Numbered from the stretch's first letter, positions 24,419 to 32,150 are shown. The stretch: DNA of 34,610 bases from Streptomonospora mangrovi (GCF_027604915.1 NZ_JAJAQC010000066.1:1-34610); one strand, 5' to 3'. The notes: generated by a model from the sequence alone, not told the origin. Numbers and translations: made by a program.

Positions 24419-25273
24419 TCACACTTCCCAGGAGCCCAGCAGGCCAAGCGCGGCGGCGTCGCGCACCGGGTCGCCGGTGCTGCACGAGGCGTAGCCGACC
24501 AGCAGTTCGCGGGTGCGGGCGGCGGTGGCGGGGTCCAGCCCGGCCGCCGCGCACGCCAGGCGGGCGGGGTCGGTGGCGGTGAGGGCGGGGGCCACGTCGT
24601 CGTAGCGGCCCTGGACCACGGCGGCGGTGGCCAGCAGCAGGTTGAGGTAGCCGTAGTGCGCGGCGCCGGTGGCGGGGTCGGCGCGACCCACCCCCCGGTG
24701 CAGGCCCGCCGCCGCGATGAAGGGGACGTCGCGCTCCACGCACGCCGTGATGAACGCGCCGGCCTCCTGAGCGCTGGGGAACTGGTCGGGGCGGGTGCCG
24801 CCGCAGCGCAGCTTGGCGCCCAGCGGCCGGGCGCCGCTGAGGATGTCCACGGCGTCCAGCCAGCCGGGGTCGCGGTCGAGTTCGAAGTAGACCACGCGGC
24901 CGGCCGCGCCGATGTCGCCGCTGCGGAACAGGTCGGCCACCAGGCGCAGGTCGTCGGGGCGGGCGCGGGTCTCGTAGCGGGCCACCCGCACGCGGGGGTC
25001 GGCGGCGGGCAGGGTGCCGGCCGCGCCGGCGTCGGTGTCCAGCACCAGGCCGACCTCGACGCGCTGGGTGCCGTCGAGGCGGGCCACCAGCTCACCCCAC
25101 CGGCTGGCCGGGCACACCAGGCGGTGGGAGAGCATGGGGTGGGCGACGATCCGGTCGGAGCGGTGCCGCTCGACGGCCTGCACCATGGGCAGCGCCGTGG
25201 GCGGGAACAGGCCCGCGTCGTCGATGAGCCCGCGCAGCAGGACCTGCGCCCCGGTGTCGGCCACGCGCACCAC
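24419..25273 (-). CDS. Uncharacterised protein between hmgA and fahA
   Basis: 284 aa, no signal or membrane segment. Recognisable blocks are LIDDAGLFPP (about 16-25), ELDRD (131-135), GAKLRCGGTRPDQFPS (152-167), FIAAAGLHRG (185-194) and HYGYLNLLLA (206-215). These recall a widespread hypothetical family with KLRTGG and TAGLHH motifs that I believe has a TIM-barrel-like fold; no reaction is known to me. GTG 25273 has GGAG 5 bases upstream. It sits exactly between homogentisate dioxygenase (125-base gap) and fumarylacetoacetase (38-base gap), so it should be co-expressed with both. It could supply maleylacetoacetate isomerase activity, or handle another intermediate; this is inference only. Confidence 0.85.
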   Translation of the reverse strand: MVRVADTGAQVLLRGLIDDAGLFPPTALPMVQAVERHRSDRIVAHPMLSHRLVCPASRWGELVARLDGTQRVEVGLVLDTDAGAAGTLPAADPRVRVARYETRARPDDLRLVADLFRSGDIGAAGRVVYFELDRDPGWLDAVDILSGARPLGAKLRCGGTRPDQFPSAQEAGAFITACVERDVPFIAAAGLHRGVGRADPATGAAHYGYLNLLLATAAVVQGRYDDVAPALTATDPARLACAAAGLDPATAARTRELLVGYASCSTGDPVRDAAALGLLGSWEV

Positions 25274-25398
25274 CCCGTCTCCGCCTCCCGCCGGGAGCGC
25301 CGCGGCGCCCGGCGCACCCAGTCTGCACAACCGGTGTGCCCCGAGCCCGCGCCGCCTCCCCTCTTCGGCGCGCCGCGCGGGCGCCGTCGCCGGCCGGC

Positions 25399-26568
25399 TC
25401 AGCGCGCCCAGGTCCAGGCGTAGCCGGGGTCCTCGCAGGCGCGCCCGGCCGGGCCCAGGTCCAGCGGGCGGAAGGTGTCGACCATGACGGCGGTCTCGCT
25501 GGTGCGCTCGGCGCCCAGGGCGGCCTCCACGGCGCCGGGCTGGGGGCCGTGGGTGAACCCGGCCGGGTGCAGCGACACCGATCCGACGCCGATGCCCGAC
25601 CCCTTGCGGGCCGCGTAGTCGCCGCCGACGTAGTACATGAACTCGTCGCTGTCGACGTTGTGGTGGTTGTAGGGGATCGGCACCGCGTCGGGGTGGAAGT
25701 CCAGCGGGCGCGGGCAGAAGGAGCACACCACGAACCCCGGCCCCTCGAACGTCTGGTGCACGGGCGGCGGGGCGTGGGTCCTCTTCACGATGGGCTCGAA
25801 GTCGGCGATGTTGAGGGCGTAGGGGTAGAGGCAGCCGTCCCAGCCGACCACGTCGAAGGGGTGGTGAGCGAAGGTCATGCGGGTCAGCCCGCCCCGGGTG
25901 CGCACGAGCACCGGGGTGGGGGCGTCGGCCTCGGCGCCCTCGGCCAGCAGCGGCTCGGCGGGGGCGCGCAGGTCGCGCTCGCTGTAGGGCGCGTGCTCCA
26001 GGAACTGCCCGTACTGGGAGAGGTAGCGGCGCGGCGGGCGGATGTGCCCGGACGCCTCGATCACCAGGGCGGTGGCCGCCCCCTGGACGACCCAGCGGTG
26101 GATGGTGCCGGTGGGCACGCACACGTAGTCCCCCTCACCGGCGTCGATGGCGCCGTAGCTGGACTCCAGGCGCACCGAGCCCGACTGCACGTAGACGGTC
26201 TCGTCGCCGACGGAGTTGCGGTACAGCGGGCTGGTCTCGTCCACGGCGGCGAAGCTGAGCCGCACGTCGCCGTTGGCGGCGAGCAGTTGGCGGCCGGTGA
26301 CCAGGTCGCCGCCGGCGGGCAGGTCGCCGGTGCGGAAGTGGCGCGGGGCCAGCGGCAGGTTGGGCTCGGCCGGGGCGGCGGCGCGGGGGTCGGGCACCGG
26401 TTCGGACTTCAGGATGGCGGTGGGCAGGTTGCGGTGGTAGAGCAGCGAGGAGTCCGAGGAGAACCCCTCCTCGCCCATCAGCTCCTCGGCGTAGAGGCCG
26501 CCGTCGGGGCGGCGGAAGACGATGTGCCGCTTGCGGGGCAGCTCCCCGACCGCGCGGTAGTAAGGCAT
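25399..26568 (-). CDS. hmgA: Homogentisate 1,2-dioxygenase
   Basis: 389 aa, non-haem Fe(II) enzyme opening the homogentisate ring to maleylacetoacetate. The iron ligands match the known H-x5-E pattern: His303 and Glu309 in YNHHNVDSDEFMYYVGG and His340 in GFTHGPQPG. Also seen: VYVQSGSVRLESSYGAI and YVCVPTGTIHRWVV (N-terminal cupin), HHPFDVVGWDGCLYPYALNI and FSSDSSLLYH. It is shorter than the roughly 430-450 aa proteobacterial and animal enzymes, as usual in actinobacteria. ATG 26568 follows AAGGAG by 5 bases; the 40 codons further upstream are Pro/Gly-rich and not conserved-looking. It is the central gene of the catabolic block. Confidence 0.95.
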   Translation of the reverse strand: MPYYRAVGELPRKRHIVFRRPDGGLYAEELMGEEGFSSDSSLLYHRNLPTAILKSEPVPDPRAAAPAEPNLPLAPRHFRTGDLPAGGDLVTGRQLLAANGDVRLSFAAVDETSPLYRNSVGDETVYVQSGSVRLESSYGAIDAGEGDYVCVPTGTIHRWVVQGAATALVIEASGHIRPPRRYLSQYGQFLEHAPYSERDLRAPAEPLLAEGAEADAPTPVLVRTRGGLTRMTFAHHPFDVVGWDGCLYPYALNIADFEPIVKRTHAPPPVHQTFEGPGFVVCSFCPRPLDFHPDAVPIPYNHHNVDSDEFMYYVGGDYAARKGSGIGVGSVSLHPAGFTHGPQPGAVEAALGAERTSETAVMVDTFRPLDLGPAGRACEDPGYAWTWAR

Positions 26569-26694
26569 GCCGGCTCCTTCCTCGGCGGGCGCAGGGAGGC
26601 CCCGCGCCGCCTGTGGGCGGTTGCCGGGCGGTGGGCGACCGCCCGGGCGGTGTGGTGGTTGCTCACTGCTGGTGGCGTGCCCGGCCACGCGCCC

Positions 26695-28422
26695 TCAGCG
26701 GTCGGGCCCGGCCGGGCGGTGCGCCGCCGGCGCGCCGGGGGCGGGCGCGGGCGCCTCGGGCCGGTCCAGCCCGCAGGCGCGGCGGATCGCGGCGCGCACG
26801 GCGGCGGTGTCGCCGGCCGGCACGACGGCGCACAGGTGGGCGTCGGGGCGCACGACGTGGGCGGTGCCGGCGCAGCGCAGCGCCTCCGCCACGGCGCCGT
26901 CGGGGGTGTCCAGGTCGCTGAGCACCAGCACGGCCACGGGCGCGGGCAGCCCGGCGGTGGCGGCGGCGACAGGACCGGCCGCGGCGGCGTCGGGCACCAG
27001 CACGGTGAACCCGGGCCCCAGCAGCCGCCGCAGCCGGGTGGGCGCGCCGGCGCCGGGGTCGCGGCAGCTCGCGTCGGGGCAGATGACGCCGGGCACGGGT
27101 GGCCGGGGCCGACCCGGCTCGCCGGGCACGGGTTCGGCGCCGGGCAGCGGGGTGGTCAGCGGCGAGGCGGTGTACCAGTAGGGCTCGGCCAGCTTGCCGG
27201 AGTCGATGCGCTCGCGCGCGCGGGGGTCGGTGAGCGCGCGCTCCAGGGTCTGGCGGCGCAGCCGCGCCTCGTCCTCGCCGTGGGGCACCAGGAACCGCAT
27301 GGTCGCGCCGGTGACGCGCAAATTCTCCTGGGCGGCCGCCCGGCGCTCGGTGTGGTAGCTCTCCAGCAGGGCCTCGGCGGCCCCGGGGGCGGCCGCCTCG
27401 ACGCGGCGGGCCGCCGCCACCTTCCAGGCCAGGTTCTCGGCGTCGTGCACGCCGCTGTTGAGCCCGCGCGCGCCGAAGGGCGCGTAGAGGTGGGCGGCGT
27501 CGCCGGCCAGCAGCACCCGGCCGGCGCGCAGCCGGTCGGCGCAGCGCTGGTGGAACCGGTAGACCGAGGACCACACCACGGTGTAGGGCCGCTCCCCCAC
27601 GATGCGGCGGATGCGGCGGTCCAGTCCGCCCGAGGCGCGCTCGGCCTCGGCGTCGTAGTCCTCGGGGACCTGCCAGTCGATGCGCCAGGTGGAGTCGGGG
27701 CACTGGTGCACCAGCACCTGGCGGCCGGGGTTCCACTCGGGGTCGAAGTAGAACCGCCGCTCGTTGGGGAAGGGCAGGTCGGCGCGGATGTCGCAGATGA
27801 GGAACCGGTCGGCGAAGGAGCGGCCGGGAAAGCCGATGCCCAGCAGGTGGCGGACGGTGCTGCGCGGGCCGTCGGCGGCCACCAGGTGGCTGCCGCGCCA
27901 CTCGGCCGATCCGCCGGCGCCCTCGGTGGCGGCGGTGACCCCGGCGGTGTCCTGGGCCAGCCCGGTCACCCGGTGGCCGTGGACGAACCTGACCAGCGGG
28001 CTGGCCAGGGCGGCGCGCAGGAGTTCCCGCTCGACCCGGGCCTGGGAGATGTTGATCCAGGGCGGCAGCCGGCCGGGGGTGCCGGGGGTGTCGGGGAAGG
28101 TGACGGTGCGGACCTCGCGCCCCCGGTAGTAGGTGCGGGCCGTGGTCCAGGTGGTGCCCTCGGCCAGCAGCGGACCGGCCGCGCCGAGGCGGTCGAACAC
28201 GTCCAGGACGTCGCGCTGGAAGCAGATGGCCTTGGAGCCGGCCGCGCGGGCGGGGTCGGTGCGGGGGTCGGGTCCGGCCTCCAGCACGACCGAGGGCACC
28301 CCGGCGCGGGCCAGGGCGAGCGCGGCGCACAGGCCGACGGGTCCGCCGCCGGCGACGAGCACGGGGTCGGTGCGCGCGCCGTGGTCGTCGGCGGCGGGCG
28401 CGGGGGGCGGCACGGCTCGCAT
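26695..28422 (-). CDS. FAD-dependent aromatic monooxygenase (group A, MhpA/PheA-like)
   Basis: 575 aa flavoprotein hydroxylase using NAD(P)H and O2. Seen: GGGPVGL dinucleotide loop (about 25-31), the DG motif AADGPRSTVR (182-191), and the GD motif LLAGDAAHLYAPFGARGLNSG (GD at 307-308), followed by a C-terminal thioredoxin-like domain as in phenol and 3-(3-hydroxyphenyl)propionate hydroxylases. The substrate is unknown. Its place upstream of hmgA suggests it makes homogentisate or another diphenol feeding the same route, for example from a hydroxyphenylacetate. ATG 28422 has GGGAGG 4 bases upstream. It lies 33 bases after the MBL-fold gene and 126 bases before hmgA. Confidence 0.88.
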   Translation of the reverse strand: MRAVPPPAPAADDHGARTDPVLVAGGGPVGLCAALALARAGVPSVVLEAGPDPRTDPARAAGSKAICFQRDVLDVFDRLGAAGPLLAEGTTWTTARTYYRGREVRTVTFPDTPGTPGRLPPWINISQARVERELLRAALASPLVRFVHGHRVTGLAQDTAGVTAATEGAGGSAEWRGSHLVAADGPRSTVRHLLGIGFPGRSFADRFLICDIRADLPFPNERRFYFDPEWNPGRQVLVHQCPDSTWRIDWQVPEDYDAEAERASGGLDRRIRRIVGERPYTVVWSSVYRFHQRCADRLRAGRVLLAGDAAHLYAPFGARGLNSGVHDAENLAWKVAAARRVEAAAPGAAEALLESYHTERRAAAQENLRVTGATMRFLVPHGEDEARLRRQTLERALTDPRARERIDSGKLAEPYWYTASPLTTPLPGAEPVPGEPGRPRPPVPGVICPDASCRDPGAGAPTRLRRLLGPGFTVLVPDAAAAGPVAAATAGLPAPVAVLVLSDLDTPDGAVAEALRCAGTAHVVRPDAHLCAVVPAGDTAAVRAAIRRACGLDRPEAPAPAPGAPAAHRPAGPDR

Positions 28423-28455
28423 GGGTCCTCCCGGTGGTGGCCGGCGGCAGGGGGG

Positions 28456-29415
28456 TCAGTCCTGGAGTTCGGCCCACACCCGCCGGTCGCGTTCGGCGGT
28501 CCAGACGGTGGGGCGCTCCACGCCCTCGTACTCCTCCCACAGCCGCGCGACGTCGAAGGGCAGGCAGTGCTCGAAGATGGGCCAGTGGCCGTAGCCGGGG
28601 GCCAGGGCGGCGTGGGCGGCGGCGAACGCCTCCTTGCGGGTGCCGCCGCGGCGGTAGACCGCGCCGACCTCGGTGCGCAGGGTGTCCAGGAACCCGCGGG
28701 TCTGGGCCACGGCGGCGTCGCAGGCGGCGCGCCCCCGGGCCACCGCGCCCCGGCCGCCCACCAGGGCCTCGGCGCCGAAGGCGGCGACCCGGTCCAGGGT
28801 GGTGGTGGCCCAGTCGTGGTGGAAGGCGTCGCCGGTGTAGAGGGCGGCCTCGGCCTCGACCAGGTCGCCGGCGAACAGGACTCTCCGCTGGGGCAGCCAG
28901 GCGACGATGTCGCCCTCGGTGTGGCCGCGCCCGCAGTACTGGAGGACGAGGTCGCCGCGGTCGCCGCCGAGGTCGATGGTGAGGCGGTCGGAGAAGGTGA
29001 GGGTGGGCCAGGTCAGGCCAGGGATGGAGGCGGGGTCGGCGAACAGGCGGGGCATGCGGGCGTACTCGCTGTCCCAGTCGGCCTGGCCGCGCTCGGCGAC
29101 CAGCGCGCGGGTGTTCTCGTGGGCCACGACGACGTCGGCGTCGAAGGCGCTGGCGCCCAGGACGCGCACGGCGTGGTAGTGGGACAGCACGAGGTAGCGC
29201 ACGGGCTTGTCGGTGTGCTCGCGCAGGGCGGCCAGCCAGGAGCGGGCGGCGGCGGGGGTGGCCAGCGCCTCGAAGCAGACGAGGAAGTCCTCGCCCTCGA
29301 TCGCGCCGACGTTGGGGTCGCCCTCGGCGGTGAGGGCGTACACGCCGTCGGCGAGCACCTCCAGGGTCTGCGGTTTCGCGTCGAGGTCGGCGGAACTGGC
29401 GAACGGCTTGCCCAT
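28456..29415 (-). CDS. MBL-fold protein with altered metal motif
   Basis: 319 aa. Metallo-beta-lactamase fold signatures: VLSHYHAVRVLG (79-84 region), GRGHTEGDIVAWLP (His165), FAGDLVE (Asp184), TGDAFHHDW. The canonical HxHxDH is here H79-Y-H81-A-V83-R84, so the Asp and His that hold the second metal are missing, and the last motif reads GGRG (220-223) rather than a GH pair. Enzyme activity, if any, probably uses one metal. ATG 29415 has GGGAG 8 bases upstream; the GTG at 29424 abuts that site. It is the first gene of the operon, divergent from the IclR regulator, and may hydrolyse a lactone or thioester intermediate. Confidence 0.85.
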   Translation of the reverse strand: MGKPFASSADLDAKPQTLEVLADGVYALTAEGDPNVGAIEGEDFLVCFEALATPAAARSWLAALREHTDKPVRYLVLSHYHAVRVLGASAFDADVVVAHENTRALVAERGQADWDSEYARMPRLFADPASIPGLTWPTLTFSDRLTIDLGGDRGDLVLQYCGRGHTEGDIVAWLPQRRVLFAGDLVEAEAALYTGDAFHHDWATTTLDRVAAFGAEALVGGRGAVARGRAACDAAVAQTRGFLDTLRTEVGAVYRRGGTRKEAFAAAHAALAPGYGHWPIFEHCLPFDVARLWEEYEGVERPTVWTAERDRRVWAELQD

Positions 29416-29433
29416 GCGGAGCACTCCCGGCGT

Positions 29434-29482
29434 CGATTATCGAATCGGGCGATCGCTTATAGAGTGATCCTAGATGTGATCC
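29434..29482. promoter_or_regulatory. Promoter and operator-like repeats between the MBL and IclR genes
   Basis: On the minus strand TATAAG (plus positions 29456-29461) is a good -10 element with transcription starting about 34 bases before the MBL gene. Around it are CGATT-ATCG-AATCG (29434-29447), the palindrome GCGATCGC (29449-29456), and a direct repeat of GTGATCC at 29464 and 29476, 12 bases apart. The repeats cover the -35 region of the operon. The divergent IclR protein is the obvious candidate to bind here. Confidence 0.5.
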
Positions 29483-29658
29483 ACGGCACTTTCCAGGGGG
29501 TCGCGGCGGATGTCGGCGGCCGCCTCGCGCGCGACCGCAGGGCGCGGTCGCTGTGCGACCATTGGGCACAGATCACCTGCTTCGCCCGCGGCGCGCCCGC
29601 GCGGCGGTTGGCCCGGTCGGCGCTGCCGCGCGGCCGGCGGGCGGCGAGGAGGACGGCG

Positions 29659-30405
29659 ATGACCGAGGACACCACCGCCCCGGCCGGCGGCGGCACCGGG
29701 GCGCGCTCCGGTGCGGCGGGCACCCGCTCCCAGACCCTGGACCGGGGTATCCGCGCCCTGGAGCTGCTGCACCGGGCGGGCCGGCCGATGAGCATCGCCG
29801 AACTCGCGCGCGGCCTGGAGGTGCACCGCTCGATCATCTACCGGATCCTGCGCACGCTGGAGGACCACCGCCTGGTGGCCCGCACCCCCGAGGGCGCCTA
29901 CGAACTGGGCCTGGGGCTGCCGGTGCTGGCGCGGGGGGTGTCCCACGACCTCCAGTCGGCGGCGCTGCCGGTGCTGTCGGCGCTGGCCGACGAGGTCGCC
30001 ATGACGGCGTTCCTGGTGGTGCCCAGCGGCGCCGAGGCGATCACGCTCACCAGCGTCGAGCCGCGGCTGGCGCCGGCGCACGTGGCCCACGCGCCGGGCG
30101 TGCGGCACCCGCTGGACCGGGGGGCGCCGGGGATCGCGCTGCTGGCGGCGCAGGCGCCGCAGCCCCACGAGCGCCCCGAGGTCGCCCAGGCCCGCGCGCG
30201 GGGGTGGGCCTACTCACGCGACGAGGTGCTGGCGGGGATGTCGTCGGTCGCGGCGCCGGTTCCCGGGCCGCCGGCGCGGCCGGGCGCGGCGGCGGTGGCG
30301 GTCATCTACGTGGAGGGCGCGCACGGCGACGACGACACCGACCGGGCGGCGCTGGCCGAGCGGGTGCGGGCGGCGGCAAAGGAAATCGCGGCTGATTTGC
30401 CATGA
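29659..30405 (+). CDS. IclR-family transcriptional regulator
   Basis: 248 aa. N-terminal winged helix-turn-helix (about 23-80): LDRGIRALELLHRAGRPMSIAELARGLEVHRSIIYRILRTLE. A C-terminal IclR effector domain follows (LQSAALPVLSALADEVAMTAFLVV, GVRHPLDRGAPGIALLAA, RGWAYSRDEVLAGMSSVAAPV). It likely controls the divergent aromatic catabolic block in response to an aromatic acid, the usual role of IclR proteins beside homogentisate or protocatechuate genes. ATG 29659 follows GAGGAGG; the frame stays open far upstream but those codons are antisense to other genes. It is monocistronic. Confidence 0.92.
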   Translation: MTEDTTAPAGGGTGARSGAAGTRSQTLDRGIRALELLHRAGRPMSIAELARGLEVHRSIIYRILRTLEDHRLVARTPEGAYELGLGLPVLARGVSHDLQSAALPVLSALADEVAMTAFLVVPSGAEAITLTSVEPRLAPAHVAHAPGVRHPLDRGAPGIALLAAQAPQPHERPEVAQARARGWAYSRDEVLAGMSSVAAPVPGPPARPGAAAVAVIYVEGAHGDDDTDRAALAERVRAAAKEIAADLP

Positions 30406-30465
30406 AGAATGACTTAGTGCCGGTTTTCAGCATGTTTGCGAGCCGGACCGGAGCCGCCACGGGCC

Positions 30466-30494
30466 TTGCCAAATCGGGTAAGCGCTGCTTACCT
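30466..30494 (+). promoter_or_regulatory. Promoter-like element overlapped by a 17-bp palindrome
   Basis: TTGCCA (30466-30471) and TTACCT (30489-30494) are 17 bases apart, a plausible though weak sigma-70-type promoter. GGTAAGC-GCT-GCTTACC (30477-30493) is a perfect 7-bp inverted repeat in the spacer and -10 region, as expected for a repressor operator. The palindrome could instead be a weak terminator for the IclR gene, 72 bases upstream. Confidence 0.4.
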
Positions 30495-30499
30495 TGATC

Positions 30500-30685
30500 C
30501 AGAAGTCAACGGACGCCGCCGTGCGCGGCGCCCGACATATGCCACAGGCAGGGCTGGTTTCGCTGGCTCCCCCTCCCTCAGTGACTTGCCCTGCTTCCCC
30601 TCCTGTGGAGTGCAGCCTCCCCCTCCCGGCTGGACTCGTTCGACAGGAGCCGAAGGGGCGGTGCCGGCGCGGCGCCGCCCCTTCG
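30500..30685 (+). ncRNA. Putative small RNA (hypothetical)
   Basis: Between the promoter-like element and the terminator lie about 185 bases without a convincing reading frame. The segment can fold: CCACAG (30542-30547) with CTGTGG (30603-30608), stacked on GCAGGGC (30548-30554) with GCCCTGC (30588-30594), leaving a 33-base apical part and an 8-base bulge. I do not recognise a known RNA family: it is not RNase P, SRP, tmRNA, glycine, SAM or cobalamin riboswitch. On the minus strand it would be the 3' end of the NlpC/P60 transcript. Confidence 0.3.
30651..30685. terminator. 15-bp terminator hairpin
   Basis: CGAAGGGGCGGTGCC (30651-30665) pairs with GGCGCCGCCCCTTCG (30671-30685), all Watson-Crick except one G-U, around a 5-base loop. 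It can terminate the minus-strand NlpC/P60 gene or a plus-strand transcript. Confidence 0.75.
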
Positions 30686-30818
30686 TCGTGCCCGTGGTGC
30701 CCGCCGCCTGCGGCGCACCTACGCCGCCCGCCCGCCCGCGCGCTCGGCGGGGCGGCACCGGACAGCGGGGCGGCGCGGAACGGCAGGGCGGTACCGGCCG
30801 CCGGGTGCGGGCGGAGTG

Positions 30819-31997
30819 CTAGGCGTGCACCCGCACGACACCGGCCATGTTGGCGGTGCGCACCTCGGTGACGCGGACGTCCAGCCCGGTGCGCGGGGCC
30901 TCCAGCATGCGGCCCTCGCCCAGGTAGATCGCCACGTGGGAGATGTACTCCGGCGCGGTGGGGTCGGTCCGCCAGAAGATGAGGTCGCCCCGGCGGGCGT
31001 CGGCGTAGTCGATCTGCTCGCCGGCGAACCACTGGTCGTGGGTCACGCGCGGCAGCGCCACCCCGGCCTGGGCGAACGCCCACTGCACCAGCCCGGAGCA
31101 GTCGTAGCCGCCCTCGGCCATGGACTCCCCGCCCCACACGTAGGGCACGCCGATGCGCGACTCGGCCGCGGCGATGGCCTCCTCCAGCACGCCGGAGCGC
31201 AGCGGGTCGCCCGGGGCGCCGGCCGGCCGGGGCTCGGGGTCCTCGGCCAGCAGTTGAAGCGACGCCTCCTCGCCCAGGACCTCGCCCAGGCGCTCCTCCA
31301 GCTCCCACAGGTCGGCGTCGGGGGCCGAGACGATGATGGCGTTGCCGCGCGGCATGCCGAGTTCGCGGGCCAGGCCGCGCGAGACCAGGGCGTCGATCCC
31401 GGCCACGCCGGAGGTGGCGTGGGTCCAGACCTCGCGGGTGATCTCGCCGTTGGCGCCCGCGAGGGTGATCTCGCCGCCGACGTCCAGGTCGCGCTGCTTG
31501 CCCACCTCGTCGGAGAGCGCCACGCGGCCCTCGGCGATGCCCTGCCAGATGTCGTCGGAGACGGCGGAGGGCTCGGGCGCGAAGTTGCGGAAGCTGGAGG
31601 CGTTCACGCCCAGCACGGCGGTGCTCTCGCCGTCGACGTCGACGCGGGCGGCGTCGACCACCTCGACGGCCTTCACGCCCGCCAGCCGCTCGACCTCCTC
31701 GATGCGGCGCTGGGGCACGGTGTCGGGCAGCACCGCGAAGTACTCGCGGGAGCGCGCCTTGGCGAAGTCGGCGACCTCGACGTCGCGCCGCAGCTCACCG
31801 GTGTCGCCCACCGGCGGGGAGGGGTCGGCGCCGGTGGCGGGGGCCGCGAACGCCGCGGCGGCGCCGGGGGCGTCGACCGGGGGGCGCTCCGCCACGTTGG
31901 GCCGGGGGTCGGCCCACGCGGGCGCCGCACCGAAGGCGGTGAAGGCCACCGCGAACGCCGCCGTCGTACCCGCGCACGATCTCCACCGACGACCCAC
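30819..31997 (-). CDS. Secreted NlpC/P60 peptidoglycan hydrolase with N-terminal permease-like domain
   Basis: 392 aa. Signal peptide (GRRWRSCAGTTAAFAVAFTAFGAAPAWA, cleavage before DPRP). Residues about 65-240 (VDVDGESTAVLGVNASSFRNF, SDEVGKQRDLDVGGEITLAG, MPRGNAIIVSAPDADLWELEERL) look like the extracellular domain of FtsX/MacB-type permeases. The C-terminal NlpC/P60 domain (about 270-392) has catalytic Cys300 in GGYDCSGLVQWAF and His354 in YISHVAIYLGEG, so it should cleave peptide cross-links in cell wall. GTG 31997 has AGGAGA 11 bases upstream, a long spacing; no better start is visible. It is transcribed alone after the polymerase gene. Confidence 0.88.
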   Translation of the reverse strand: MGRRWRSCAGTTAAFAVAFTAFGAAPAWADPRPNVAERPPVDAPGAAAAFAAPATGADPSPPVGDTGELRRDVEVADFAKARSREYFAVLPDTVPQRRIEEVERLAGVKAVEVVDAARVDVDGESTAVLGVNASSFRNFAPEPSAVSDDIWQGIAEGRVALSDEVGKQRDLDVGGEITLAGANGEITREVWTHATSGVAGIDALVSRGLARELGMPRGNAIIVSAPDADLWELEERLGEVLGEEASLQLLAEDPEPRPAGAPGDPLRSGVLEEAIAAAESRIGVPYVWGGESMAEGGYDCSGLVQWAFAQAGVALPRVTHDQWFAGEQIDYADARRGDLIFWRTDPTAPEYISHVAIYLGEGRMLEAPRTGLDVRVTEVRTANMAGVVRVHA

Positions 31998-32150
31998 GTC
32001 GACCCCGCTCTCCTACCGTCCCGCCGGCGCTGCGCGCCGGGCCGCCAAGCCAGCACTAAGCATGATGGGGGTGCGCCGGTGATTTCAAGCGACCGAGACG
32101 TGAACGCGCGCCGCGACGCGGCCTCCGCCGAGGTCAGCACCCTTGAAAAT

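Larger units (their letters stand above)
30406..30818. other. 413-bp gene-free region between iclR-type gene and NlpC/P60 gene
   Basis: Convergent region with no believable protein gene. It contains a promoter-like element with a 17-bp palindrome (30466-30494), a foldable segment (30542-30608) and a strong terminator (30651-30685), described separately. The remaining 130 bases up to the NlpC/P60 stop are a featureless GC-rich stretch. Confidence 0.6.

Noticed and set aside
25336-30405. A single open plus-strand frame of 1689 codons running through the whole catabolic block into the IclR gene
   Set aside because: Only the last 248 codons are supported. The rest is antisense to five genes with clear family motifs; stop codons are rare in such frames because of the extreme GC bias at third positions.
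30651-30685. GCCGAAGGGGC resembling part of a glycine riboswitch
   Set aside because: The bases are fully explained by a 15-bp terminator hairpin and no second aptamer core is present.
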